Source: Benincasa hispida
Lineage: Eukaryota > Streptophyta > Magnoliopsida > Cucurbitales > Cucurbitaceae
Assembly: GCF_009727055.1 (NCBI RefSeq)
Contig: NC_052352.1
Location: 24,904,327 to 24,968,326, forward strand
DNA length: 64,000 bases
Direction: 5' to 3'
Part shown: piece after piece, positions 11,957 through 23,308 of the stretch
Layout: every line of letters begins with the position of its first letter
How positions within the stretch are numbered: the stretch's first letter is position 1
Made by a program: the position numbers and the translations under genes
Notes under the pieces: generated by a model
The model's input: the letters and a program-made list of their open reading frames with translations, nothing else
Told to the model about the DNA's origin: nothing
The model's database searches: none

Positions 11957-13332
11957 TTGATGAGCATTCTGAGGAAACATGTGCGAGAAATTGGCTGGAC
12001 GCTCGCTAACATTAGAAAAATTAGCCCAGCGTACTGTATGCACTACATTCGTCTTGAAGAAGACCATAAGGCAACGATCGAATATCAGCGTAGGCTGAAC
12101 CCTGCAATAAAAGAGGTTGTTCAAAAGAAGATCATTAAATGGTTAGATGTAGGCATTATTTATCCTATAGCAGATAGCACGTGAGTCAGCCCCGTGCACT
12201 GTATGTCGAAAAAGGGTGGCATGACGGTAGTCCCGGACGAAAATAATGAACTAATACCACCAAAGATCGTCACCGGGTGGTGCATTTGCATGCACTACCG
12301 CAAGGTGAATGCGACAATAAAGAAAGATCATTTCCCTCTATTGTTCATCGACCAAATGCTAGACCGCCTAACAGGAAATGACTTTTACTACTTTCTGGAT
12401 GGCTATGCCGGGTACAACCAAATTATGATAGCTCTAGAAGACCAAGACATGACCACATTCACCTGCCCATATGGGACCTTTGCTTTTTGCCACATGCCGT
12501 TCAGCCTCTGCAATACACCAAGCACGTTTCAAAGGTGCATGATGGCCATCTTTTCAGACTATCTTAAGGACTCTGTTGAAATCTTCATGGACGACTTCTC
12601 TGTTAATGGGCACACTTATGAAGTCTGTCTAGCCAACTTGGAGAAGATACTAAAGAGATGCAAAGAGACGAATCTGGTTTTAACTAGGAAAAATTCCATT
12701 TTATGGTAAAAAAGGGCATCATGTTAAGGCATAAGGTTTCTTGGGACGGGTTGGAGGTGGATAAAGTAAAAATCGAAGAAATTGCAAAACTTCCACCTCC
12801 AACAAGCGTGAAGGCTGTACGAAGTTTCTTGGGGCATGCTGGATTCTATAGACGCTTTGTCAAAGACTTTTTGAAAATAGTACGACCACTGAGTGCGTTG
12901 TTGGAGGCTGATAGAAAATTTGATTTTGACAATAATTGCCTCAACGCATTCAGAATTTTGAAGAACACACTGATTATCACACCCGTGTTAATTGCACCTG
13001 ATTGGACACTTCCTTTTGAATTAATGTGCGATGCAAGCGGGTATGCGATGGGGGCAGCTTTGGCACAAAAGAGAAAAACAATTTTACATCTCATCGCATA
13101 TGCGAGTAAGACATTAAATCTTGCTCAGACCAATTACACCACCACAGAGAAAGAGCTACTTGCAATAATTTTTGCATTGAAAAAATTTCGAGCATATCTG
13201 CTGGAGACGAAGGTACTCATTCATACTGATCATTTGGCGATAAAGTACTTAATGACAAAAAAGGACGCAAAGCCGAGATTGATCAGATGGATTCTCCTCC
13301 TTCAAGATTTTAACATAGAAATAATTGATTGA
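11957..13332 (+). pseudogene. pol: Gypsy reverse transcriptase and RNase H
   Basis: This copies element RNA into DNA. The order is the RT N-terminus (11957-12184, 'LNPAIKEVVQKKIIKWLDVG'), a TGA stop at 12182, RT fingers and palm (12194-12709), a frameshift near 12705, then the RT thumb, connection and RNase H (12703-13332). The catalytic FMDD is at 12584-12595. 'YRKVN' precedes it, with His in place of the usual Asp (HYRKVN). 'SFLGHAGFYRRF' is near 12825, and RNase H shows 'MCDASGYAMGAALAQ', 'TEKELLAI' and 'HTDHLAIKYL'. A stop at 13330 separates it from the integrase region. Domain order and motifs identify Ty3/gypsy firmly. The breaks make it a pseudogene. Confidence 0.88.
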
Positions 13333-14803
13333 AAGGAGATGGAGAACCAAGTTGCGGATCACTTGTCCAGATTGGAAAACCTTGAGGTTGACCGCAATGA
13401 CTCAGAGGTAAGTGCAGTGTTCCCGGATGAGCTGCTGTTCCATATTGAAGAATTTCCTTAATATGCTGACATAGTCAACTATCTGGTTTGCAGACAATTT
13501 TCGGAAGATTATACCTACCACCAACAGAGGAAACTCAAACATGAAGGTCGATATTATTATTAGGATGAGCCGAATCTATATAAAAGGGGGGCAGACAAGA
13601 TTCTATGACTATGCGTACCAAATATTGCTCAACAACACATATTATCGCAATGTCATGACTCACCATATGGTGGGCACTTTGGAGGTCAGCGCATCGCAGC
13701 CAAGGTTTTACAGAGTGGATTCTTTTGGCCAACATTGTTTAAGGATGCAGCTGACTATGCGATGAAGTGTGATCGGTGCCAATGAACAGGTAACATTTCA
13801 TGAAAATATGCAATGCCGATGAACATCATCTTGGAGCTTTAGTTGTTCGATGTATGGGGTATCGACTTCATGGGACCATTCCCTCCCTTGAATGGTAAAA
13901 ATTGATTTTGTTAGTCGTCGACTATGTATCCAAGTGGGTAGAGGCAGTGGCATGCGCCGCAAGCGATACGACGGTAGTCTCCCAATTCCTGAGGAAAAAC
14001 ATTTTCACTCGTTTTGGCACTCCACGTGCCATAATAAGTGATGAAGGGTCTCACTTTGTCAATCATACTGTCAAGGAGCTACTGCGTAAATATAACATAC
14101 TCCACAAAGTGGCCACCGCATACCATCCGCAGACGAATGGTCANGTAAATATAACATACTCCACAAAGTGGCCACCGCATACCATCCGCAGACGAATGGT
14201 CAAGCCGAGGTGTCCAATCAAGAGATCAAGCTGATACTTGAGAAGGTGGTAAGGCCTTCGTGAAAAGATTGGGCAACAAATTTTGACGATGCGTTGTGGG
14301 CGTACTGAACTGCATTTAAAACACCCATAGGTATGTCCCCGTATGCACTGATATTTGGTAAGGCATGTCATTTGCCTCTAGAGCTGGAATACAAATCAAT
14401 GTGGGCGGTGAAGAAGCTAAACTTTGACTTGGAGAAAACAAGAGAAGCACGAAAACTTCAACTAGTCGAGCTGGAGGAATGGAGAATGAGCGCATATGAA
14501 AATGCAAAGATCAACAAGGAGCGCACAAAGCGCTGGCACGACAAACACATATGCGGTAAAATTCTCCATGTGGGACAAAAGGTCTTGCTCTTCAATTCAC
14601 GACTACGGCTCTTTCCTGGAAAATTAAAATCGCACTGGTCCGGACCATTCATCATTAAAGAAATATTCCAACATGGTGTGGTGGAGCTGATTACCAAAGA
14701 CGGGAGCTGTACGCTTAAAGTTAATGGGCAACGAGTAAAAGCGCATCATGGAGAAGGCTGGCATTGCCAAGTCGAGTTCGTGGAACTAAGAAATTTTGAA
14801 TAA
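13333..14803 (+). pseudogene. pol: Gypsy integrase
   Basis: The integrase inserts element DNA into the host genome. The stretch shows 'MENQVADHLSRLEN' (the usual RNase H-integrase link) near 13340 and the HHCC zinc region around 'SPYGGHFGGQRIAAKVL' and 'KCDRCQ' (13655-13785, broken by frameshifts and a stop). The DDE core follows: '[12 protein letters not shown]' near 13910 and '[12 protein letters not shown]' near 14035, where Gly is more usual than the Glu after Asp, with the third acid in '[12 protein letters not shown]' near 14215. A 58-bp duplication around a single N at 14144 breaks the core. The C-terminal part is open at 14333-14803, from '[19 protein letters not shown]' to '[15 protein letters not shown]' and 'LKVNGQRVK', as in Athila/Tat elements. 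Confidence 0.85.
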
Positions 14804-16176
14804 AGAAGGAAGTAGGTGGTCCTTGCGCTATCAGACAATCGAAATTCATCAGGGATGCAATTTTTGGGAATCATGGAATCTTCAAATTTTCTCTACTACT
14901 CAGAATTTTCACTTCATTATATCTTTTCAGTTTTTATCTATTCTTATTCTCTAAAAAAAAACAAATTGAGATTGCGGTAAAAGAATTTTGTTTTGTTTAA
15001 AATGATTTGACCTTCTTTCTGTTTTTCTTGCAACGATTGAGGCGCAAGATTGTGGAGATATTACACAAAGAAGCAACTTATCTTACTCCGTTGCCTCAAT
15101 CCAAAGAAGATACATCGCCGCAAAGAAGCATCAATACACAATGTAGGCGACAATGCAAATTTTGGGATTGTATTCTTCCTTTACTTTGTTTCAAATTTTG
15201 CATTATCGCATCACATTTTAGTCTTCAAAGTTTTATCATCGCATCCTCTTTGATTACTGCAATCATTTAATATTGATAAATTTAGTAAGTTACCGCATGT
15301 TGTCTCTTTGCCAATTATGATTTCAATGATGAATAACATGCTTCTATTTCTTTTGTATATACTAGAGTCAACTTAACTTTAAGATAGTCACCTCATGAAA
15401 TATTTCTAGAAGTTAGGGGTTTGCTAGCTTTCTTTCAAACTCTCTTTACGAACCTTTCTAAGAACATCACATGACTTATTTCAATCTTCTGGCAATGAGA
15501 ACATTGCCACATTTTAAATTTGAGGGTGAAGTATTTATTTTCGACTTTTCTATTTAAAAAAAAAAAAGAAGAAGAAAGGAAGAAAATAACAACTCCACTG
15601 TCAAGGCAATGGGGAAACCCATGTTAGTAAGAGTTAAGTTATGAAGGGCACTTACCCGTAGTTGGATGTCCGCATGACACACGTGGGGGCAAGCCAAAAT
15701 GAAAGTAAGTCGCTAGGATCAATGCATAAATATAATGACCGCAACTCCGCTGCCAAGTAAGTATGAGTTTAGTCTGAGAAGAGTGCATTGCTTGTAGTTA
15801 GATGTCCGCATGACACACGTGGGGGAAAGCCAAAACGAAGGCAAGGCACTTGGATCAGCGCAAGGTCAGAAAAATAATAATGTTAAGAAATATGCAATGA
15901 TAAAATCATTTGACACCTTGGTGGAAAAGTTTTCTTTTTGAAATAAATCATGCGATATCCCGAAATTTAGTAAAGTCCTTTTAAAGGTTAAGCTCGCGGT
16001 CTCTAGGTCTTAGAAATATTTTAAGAGGAGACTTGAATAAGTCTTAAGGAAACTTTGGTATATAGGATTTGAACGAAGTATCCTTGAGAAATCTAGGAAA
16101 ATAACATTGCGATCGACTTGCTAAAGGAAATCTTTAGCTTATGCTTGAGGACAAGCATTGTTTAAATTTGAGGGTG
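14804..16176 (+). other. Gypsy 3' non-coding region with direct repeats and polypurine tract
   Basis: No coding frame is convincing. Two diverged direct copies lie near 15655-15720 and 15790-15860, sharing 'gatgtccgcatgacacacgt', about 130 bp apart. A polypurine-like 'aaatttgagggtg' lies directly before the 3' LTR at about 16164-16176. A near twin lies at about 15519-15531 with no LTR after it. Confidence 0.55.
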
Positions 16177-16530
16177 TGATAATGGGCAGAAATGCACGTT
16201 ATCATAGTGCTAAGTTCTTAAACAATGCTGGCTTGCGTTGATAACGTCCAAAAAACATCAAATTCATAATATTGCGGTCGCATGCATTCATTGCATAGAA
16301 ACAGTTGATTTTTGTATTTTTATGCAGAATATACATTGACACAAGGCGAAAAGAGCGATCATAGGAAATCGTTGGTCGAGCGCAGCATTACCGCAAGGCT
16401 TTGTGGTGATTTGTGTTCGCAAACATCTACTCAAGAAGGACTGTCGCAAAGAGTCGGCGCAACATGGTGGGCGCATCTGAGTGAAAGGCATAATTCACGA
16501 TGGGACAGAAAGCTAATGATAGTCGAATCT
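16177..16530 (+). mobile_element. 3' LTR of the gypsy element, truncated
   Basis: It starts TGATAATGGGC right after the polypurine tract. From 16382 it matches the 5' LTR (7852 on) for about 140 bp, then stops near 16530. About 1.3 kb of LTR seen on the 5' side is missing. Confidence 0.65.
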
Positions 16531-18732
16531 AGATCCTATCATTAGAACTCATGTCTAAGACTTAGCTCTAGTAGTTTCACATCTAGTCCTTTAATACTGT
16601 GTTATTCATATGTTCTGAGGAACATTCTTATCTCTATATGACTTGGTTGCCCTAAGGCATTCAGTACTAACACATACTCATGATCATTGATATACATAAC
16701 ATAACATTAAACAGAGATGCATTACTTTGGAAACAATTTGAAAATAGTTATCATAATTAGCTTTCAGTAAACATGAATGACTAAAACATTCATAAAGCAT
16801 TTGCAAATCATTTCAAGCATTTCAAGCATTTAAAGTCACTCACTATCTTTGGCAATCCTCTTAATGTACTTCTCCTTTTGATGTCAAACCTATGGACATC
16901 ACAACACATTCTATTCATTAGCATTGGTCCCTCTTTTGGGACTAACCGTCCATAACTAGCTTACTTTGTTTTAGTGTGCAGCCTTACCTTTCAATGCTAA
17001 GCTCACTGTGCATTGAACACTTAGCCAATTTTTTAGGTGATAACAAATTTACCATGCATCCATGTCTTGCCTTAGGCGTTCAAGCTTCCAGCCCATGCCT
17101 ACAGCCTATCGCATAGCTAGCCTTTGTGCCAATCATACTGCCTATGCGCCCATATTGTGGCACATCAACGCATGGCCCATGCGTTCGTCCAGTCACATGC
17201 CACATGCCCCAACGCCTCTTGCGCCTAATAGCTCTTATGCCTGCTTGCACAGTCTAATGCTCACACATCACTTACAATTACAGCTTTAGCATGTGTTACA
17301 TGGTCCAACGCATCTCAACGCGTCCTTGCGCCAACTCATCCTTTGCACGCAGCTTACCCTTCAAGCTCTTGATTGTTCAACCCAAGCAGCTACCTTCTTC
17401 TTCATGATTTCAGATTCAACTTACAATTTTAATAACTAATTTTTCAAGCCTTTTCATAAGAAATTTTCTTCTATAAACTTTCTCTAAAATGTTTTAGCAA
17501 GCTTATCTTAAAATTTCAACTCAGAATTTCTCGTGGTTTGGCCGAAATCCTCAAATCATCAAGGCTGGCCCAAGCTTACCCAAGAGCTCGACCTTCAGCT
17601 AGATTCTTTAATCTCTAGCCCGATTCCTCTGGAATTACTTTCCAGCAATTCAACTCAGCAATTAGACACGCTTAGGGTTTGAATGGCTCTAGAATCACTC
17701 CATTTTCTCGAGTGAATTGCTCAAACCCTCTCTTCCCTTTTATACTAGCAGCTGCATGATAACCCTTCATAGATAAGCTGCCACCTCATCCTTAAAGAGA
17801 TAACAACAAACCTGAGCATGACAACTTCCTTAGTTAGTCAGTCACTATGATGATCCTTTCCTCTTAGTCATCAATGCAAGGGTCAGTTCTCAAGCCAACG
17901 CTTGCAATTACTTGGTCGCATGCCTCATTCAACAATGCATCTCCCAACTTGGCCAATGCATAACTCACCTTGAGGCTATTGCGTCCCTTCTATGGTCACA
18001 TACCGAGACCAACGCATGTCCTAACCCACACATAGCTTAATCTCTACATATCATCAACCAAGCGTTAGGTCATCCTCAACGCTCAACCACCGAGCATCGC
18101 ATGCCTCATGTACCTTATGCCAAGACTGCCAACGCTTCAAAGCAATCGCATAGCCTTCCTCGCTTCATCGCATAGCTTTAGCGTGCATTGAGTATCCAGC
18201 GCCTTGCGCTCATCACTGCACACTAGTCAGCGCACATGCCCAACCTCAACCTCAACGTCTAGCCCTGCGCACATTGCATACCTCATCATCTAGTGCCTAA
18301 CATGCAGCCCTGCATCACTATGCGATCACCCTCGTGCAACATTTCAATGCCCAGCGCTTTGCTCGCGCGCACTCGAGTGCTTCCTCGGTCGCACCTGGTC
18401 TACTCGTTGCACGATGGCTCCTCCACGTTGCATGATCACACAAGCCTCAGTGCATCACTTGCACACATTTGCTAGGCTCAGCGCCTAGCCTTGCGCCAAT
18501 GCCTAGCATGCCTTGCCCGTATGCTCACCAACCTCGCAAGCCCTTTGGTTGCTGCATGCCTTGTCATGCATCATGAAAAAAATTTCAACTCATGAGTTCA
18601 TCCTTAGCTCCAACACATAGTTTGTTCTTGGCTTCAACACTTAGCCTCACACAACCTTTACAAGCCTTGGTTTCTACACACAACCTCATGCGTTGCTTCC
18701 CAACACCAATGCATTTCTTCTCTTGGCTTTTA
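16531..18732 (-). mobile_element. Probable minus-strand gypsy LTR or fragment
   Basis: No protein is encoded. Read on the minus strand it has LTR layout: a region rich in 'gcgcat' and 'aacgca' words (17050-18720), a TATAAAAGGG box at 17735-17744, then a presumed transcribed leader running to about 16540. It abuts the truncated gypsy LTR on the left and a truncated family-A LTR on the right, so the borders are uncertain. No partner copy or coding part is visible, and the class is inferred from base style only. Confidence 0.4.
17735..17744 (-). promoter_or_regulatory. TATA box in the minus-strand LTR
   Basis: The plus strand reads 'cccttttata', giving TATAAAAGGG on the minus strand, followed there by 'aagagagggtttgagc'. 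It is a good plant TATA context within a presumed LTR. Confidence 0.45.
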
Positions 18733-20650
18733 TACTGATACAAATGATGTGATTCATAAATCATTCATGTAGAGACATATGAGTGGGAGCATCCTATTCA
18801 ATGAGTTTGCATAAGACTGGATCTTGAAATAGTCACTTTTCTTTATAACGACCATTTACTGTTAAAATTGACTATTTCAAACTAAAATAATCTAGAATAA
18901 CTCGATCTTAATCCTGAGCTAACTATGAACTCCTATTTATTCGGGATTATCCTTTGATCTACATAGGTGAGAGTAGTCCAACCGCACTGCTCAATAAGCC
19001 TTCCATTTTGTAAATAAGATCGGATAGATAGCTGAGGACATAGCATTGCAAAAAGGAAATCACTCATACCCATCTTAGGGTTAGTAGATAGGTTGTTCTC
19101 TTAAGTATTGATTCCTGGTCTTGAACTACGTGGCCCCGCCCTCTCTTGGTAGAAAGGGACATGATTCATAAGTGGTATTATGAATCAGTTTTTCAATAGA
19201 GGGTCAGTGGGAGCTTAAGGAGCAAGATGTATTCATAAGGGTAAAACGGTAATTTTGACCCAACTGTAAATACGAACGACCTATGAAGGACCGACTTACT
19301 GATTATGGTTAAAATGGACAGAAATACGTCTACAATGAGGAGAGTAAAACTATCGAGCTATAGGGGTATGTCTTGATAGTTAACGAATAGTAATCAATTC
19401 GGTTTAAAGAGTTCAATCAATTAATTACAGATCGTTGGAGTTCATGATCTGTAGGACCATTAGGTCTCTCTATTAGCTCATAATTTGGATTAATAAATTT
19501 AGTATTGTTGGATGAAATTTGAAATTAGGGTTATGAATTTGAAAGGTTCAAATTCATTTTAGGGTTTCAATTAATTGTATATGATACAATTGAAACGTTT
19601 AATTTAATCGAAATTAAATGAAATTGGAGAATCTATTAATATTTAAATTATGATTTAAATATTAATTGTCTGAAATTGAATCCCATTAGTGGAATTGGTG
19701 TTTTATTAATTTAATATTAAGATATTAAATTAATAATTTAATTAAAAGGTTTAATTAAAAGATTTAATTAAAATTAAAATGAGTTTTATTTAAATTAATT
19801 AATTGAATTAATTTTATAAAACTAAATATTTAAATAAAACAGTTTATTTAAATAGAAAATCACTTTTTAAAACATTTTGGTTAAAAAAAATAATTAAAAG
19901 AGATTTAGTGGACTTTTCCCATTTTTTGGAAAGATCCACTATCTCTTTTAAGTGGTTAATCACCAAAATCTATGGTGATCTCATTAAATTGGTGAAGCAG
20001 GAGCTGGCTTCCATGCAAACAATATATCCATGCATCATTTGAGCCTCTAAATTGAATTTTAAGGCTGAGAATCGAGGCATGCATGTTGTGTTTTGAACTA
20101 GACCTCTACTGAACTAAAAAACCCTCTTCCCTCTCTCAAATTCATCTAAATTTAGATCAATTTGAGTGCTTCCACCACACAATTCTCCTTGAGATTATTA
20201 GAGAAGATCTTGATTGTAGTCTATTTGAAGATTCAAGCTCAAATTTCTGAATTACTTGCTGAATTTGTGGAGTTTACTTCAAGGGACGGTTGCAAATATA
20301 GACATTAGACCCAAAATATTAGCAGATATAACATAATATAAAAAAAAATTACAAATTTAAATAGTTTATCAGTGATAGACCATATTATTGGTAGGAGTCT
20401 ATCAGTGATAGACCAGTCTATTGTTGATAGACTTGTCTATATTTGTAATTTTTTTAAATGATGTTATACACTTAGTTATTATTCCTAAAAATGCTACGAA
20501 TTGTAATTACTCTTACTTCAAAAGTAAAATGTAGCTCAAGTCCTCTTGTGAATCCAATGAGTAGCATGTTTAAAACTCAAATTAAGTATAGTTAGAGTGC
20601 TTATTGATTTTGAATTCTTCCGTTGCATGTTATCTAACTCCTTCAAACTT
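18733..20650 (+). mobile_element. Family-A LTR, 5' truncated, with a nested MITE
   Basis: From 'actgatacaaatgatgtga' on it follows the LTR at 1704-3590 (matching from about 1987) through the 'gatctgtagg' block near 19446 to 'agagtgcttattgatt' near 20595. About 280 bp of the LTR front is missing. The order is interrupted at about 20285-20515 by a MITE-like insert. Confidence 0.65.
20285..20515. mobile_element. MITE-like insert with 'tatcagtgatagac' repeats
   Basis: A segment of about 230 bp interrupts the family-A LTR. It opens with 'ggttgcaaatatagac' and near its right end carries 'gtctatatttgtaattttt', partly complementary to the start. The middle holds two copies of 'tatcagtgatagac' plus 'tgttgatagac'. 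There is no coding capacity. A related piece occurs in both inverted arms (near 44145 and 55830-55895). Confidence 0.55.
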
Positions 20651-20654
20651 GATT

Positions 20655-21075
20655 TTAGGTTAAAGGTAATTGTGCCTAGCCCAAAAACAAGCCCAAGTTC
20701 TAGAAATATCAAACATTAGAATATTCTAGAGAAATTACATGTAGGAAATATTAGAGCATTTTGTAGGATTCTCTAGAAAGTATGAGAAAAATAAGTAATT
20801 GTAGAGAATAGTCTAGATAAACATTTGTAACCATTAGATCATAAATGTGTTGGCAAAATCCTAGCCATAGATTTAGGGAAACCAACTAGTATAAATAGGA
20901 GGTATGTCTTGACATTCGTATCAAGCCAACAAAATTAGAAGTGCTCAATAACACAAGTAGCCTCTTTCTCAATTCTCTCCTCAAATTTCCTCCAACCTCA
21001 AAAATTTCTTTCCAACACATTATACATCTACTTTTACTTTTTTTCATCGAACATTAAAGCTCAAAATTTTTGTAG
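20655..21075 (+). mobile_element. LTR-like fragment with TATA box
   Basis: This has LTR-like organisation: a U3-like part, TATAAATA at 20890-20897, and a C/T-rich leader with 'tctttctcaattctctcctc' near 20965. 'GAAtaTTCtaGAGAA' near 20728 resembles a heat-shock element. There is no coding sequence and no second copy in the window. Confidence 0.4.
20890..20897 (+). promoter_or_regulatory. TATA box of the LTR-like fragment
   Basis: TATAAATA followed by 'ggaggtatgtcttgacattc'. It could start transcription rightward toward the LINE fragment. Confidence 0.4.
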
Positions 21076-21089
21076 TGAGATAACTTTCA

Positions 21090-22215
21090 TCTATGAGTCT
21101 CTAAATCAAAAGCCTGAAATAAGACCTTTATTGTGAGCCGCATCAAGTAACTTAGTGAGATAATCCATGATGATGATTAAAAAAGGAAAACATAATCTCT
21201 TTGTCGAATGCCCCTAGTGGCCTGGATGAATCCTCTAGGCTTACCATTAACGAGTATGGAACGATTTACAGATAATAAGCAGGCAATTATGTTGGGCTTG
21301 ATAAGAGAAATATGGGCTGGAAAACACAGACTGCACTTGATCTTTGGGCTTTGACAAAACCCAGGTCCTGTACGAATATCGGATACCACCTTGCTTATTC
21401 ACACAAACACAAAACAATGTGCTGAAAGCACAATCCGTGTGATGAGAGATCTCGACCTTACACTGTGATGGCTGAGATTAGAACTTGGCACTACTACAGA
21501 TTGTAGACTTTGAATGACTAAACTTTTCTTTTCTTTGTTCCAGAGAAAATAGAGAGAAAAGAAGAGAGAGAACCAGAGGAATGCTGTCAGAAATCGCAGG
21601 GACGATGAGGCTTCAGTCGTCTAGGCGAAGGGATATAAAGCTGGAAGTCGTCTAGACGATAAGGGACGAGTCATCTAGACGATGGGGTTCAAGACGATGG
21701 TCGTCTACACAATAGGGGTGCCGAAGTAAACGATCGTTGGCTAAAAGTTAAACGATCGTTGGCTAAAAGCTACACAATCGGTGGATCAAAGGTACACGAT
21801 AGACGAAGACGATCGGGAAGAAGACGAACACGATGGTTTTACGTGGTTCGGTCAAGGATAGCCTACGTCTACGGAGAAGCTGACGGGAGTTTCTATTAAA
21901 GATTGCTACAAGATAAGTCTCAAGCTTCTTGATCACTCTGTACAAATTTTCACTCTCTCTCTTTACAATTAGTTACACAGTGTATTTAAAGGTAGCTTGA
22001 ACGTAACAGATTTGTAACTAATTTGAAGTTATTTTTCACCTTTCTGTATAACAAATTATCCAATCAATCCAATGGGCATGGAAGCCGTTAAATCTTAACA
22101 TAGTTAGAAGAAAAGACCAATTAAGCTTATCAAAAGCATTTTCAATGTCTAGCTTAATAACTATCCTTGTTTGTTTGCTACATTTCCAAAGTCGACAAGT
22201 TCATTAGTGATAATT
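21090..22215 (-). pseudogene. LINE reverse-transcriptase fragment, split by a solo LTR
   Basis: Two minus-strand blocks match a plant LINE (non-LTR) reverse transcriptase. The upstream block (22059-22215) reads 'NELVDF' and 'KLDIENAFDKLNWSFL', the catalytic-Asp block. The downstream block (21090-21284) reads 'SILVNGKPRGFIQATRGIRQ', then 'DAAHNKGLISGF' after a weak 'MDYL' stretch. In a normal LINE these blocks are about ten residues apart. Here 764 bp of LTR separates them. Stops are present and the YxDD part is not seen, so this is a dead fragment of the polymerase region only. Confidence 0.75.
21290..22053 (-). mobile_element. Solo LTR with perfect 5-bp target duplication
   Basis: It starts TGTTGGGC at 21290 and ends 'gtataaca' at 22053. 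AATTA flanks it at both 21285-21289 and 22054-22058. The sequence 'tacgtggttcggt...gcctacgtc' near 21840 matches the copia LTR at 25105 ('tacgtggttcggc...gcctacatc'), so it is probably a copia LTR in the same (minus) orientation. It holds a short-repeat cluster around 21600-21830. A solo LTR arises by recombination between the two LTRs of a full element. Confidence 0.8.
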
Positions 22216-22499
22216 CATTTTAAAGTTCATGGTCGATAATTTTTCTGCCAATACTTTTAAAGTTCATTTTAAAAAATACTTTTATAATTCATTTTAAACG
22301 ATTTTTATCAACAGTCCCTTAGTTTTTTCAAAAAATAAAAGATAAAATGACAAATTTGTCCTTACAATGCTGCAAGGGCAATTAGTTGAGTTGACCTCAA
22401 AAAGTCTACGATGTGAGCTGTATGGCCATTACAATAACTTGCCGACCACTCCATAAATTCTAGTGGCTGCAAATAATTGGGTTACAAAAGCTTCGACTA
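22216..22499. other. Intergenic, upstream of the DUF247 gene
   Basis: AT-rich, with three imperfect copies of 'aattcattttaaa' around 22215-22300. No gene or clear promoter motif was recognised, but this is where the gene's promoter should lie. Confidence 0.35.
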
Positions 22500-22628
22500 A
22501 TCTCAATATTCCTTGCAGTTCCGAATACCCTACCCTCACTTCATTTTTCTTTCCACAACTGTCTCTTCCTTTCTTCCCTCATTTTCATTTACCACACCAA
22601 CATCTTCTTCCATTAATTTGCACACAAG
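22500..22628 (+). other. Possible 5'-UTR exon of the DUF247 gene
   Basis: A C/T-rich stretch ends 'cacacaag' directly before GTATTT at 22629, a plausible splice donor. An acceptor 'tttgaaacag' ends at 23291, 18 bases before the first ATG of the coding frame. The intron would be 663 bp and T-rich. The left edge is arbitrary. This is inference, with no transcript evidence. Confidence 0.35.
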
Positions 22629-23291
22629 GTATTTCTTCATCTCTTTCTTCCTTTTTTTCCCTTCATTTTTTTTTCTTTTGCTTCCATTTATATAAATATA
22701 TATAATTATGATACCTTTGATATTGATATAATAAAAAATGCAAGGAAGTCACTGAATGATAATTTGTATAATATAAATTTAACGAATACATTTTAGATTA
22801 GAACTATTTGATTTTCGATTATTGATTTTAAAACTATGTTTGTTTTTTACCATTTCTTTAAGACGATTTCTATTTTTTTTAAAAAAAAAACATATTGAAT
22901 TCTTTTGCTTTTAAAAAAAGTTTTTTAAAAACTATTTTACTAGAGTTTTTAAAACTTACCTTAATTTTAGTACTTTTTTTTTGTAAAAGGTTAACCAAAA
23001 AAAAAAGTACATATTGTACTGCATAATTTATTAGCTATGTTTTTCAAAATCAAAGCCATGGTTATCAAATAAAAGCTTAAAATATTAATTATCGAACAAT
23101 AATTAGGTGCATTTTAGACTGTATCTAATCTAATGTTTCCATTTTTTTCCACACTAATTTTTGTAAAAAAAAAAAGTATAAATTTTTTTAAAAACATTAT
23201 TTCGAGTCGGGTTTGAAAGCTCAACCATTCCTATATATATTCAAATACGTAGTTAATTTCTAAAATATATACGCATGGATCTTTGAAACAG
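22629..23291 (+). other. Possible 5'-UTR intron of the DUF247 gene
   Basis: GT...AG bounded and very A/T-rich, with long T runs typical of dicot introns. It contains no convincing coding frame. A leader intron is common in plant genes. Confidence 0.35.
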
Positions 23292-23308
23292 GAGATTTAA
23301 TTTGAAAA

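Noticed and set aside
17062..17289. 75-residue plus-strand frame
   Set aside because: It is antisense within the presumed minus-strand LTR, is Met/His/Ala-rich from 'gcat' words, and shows no domain.
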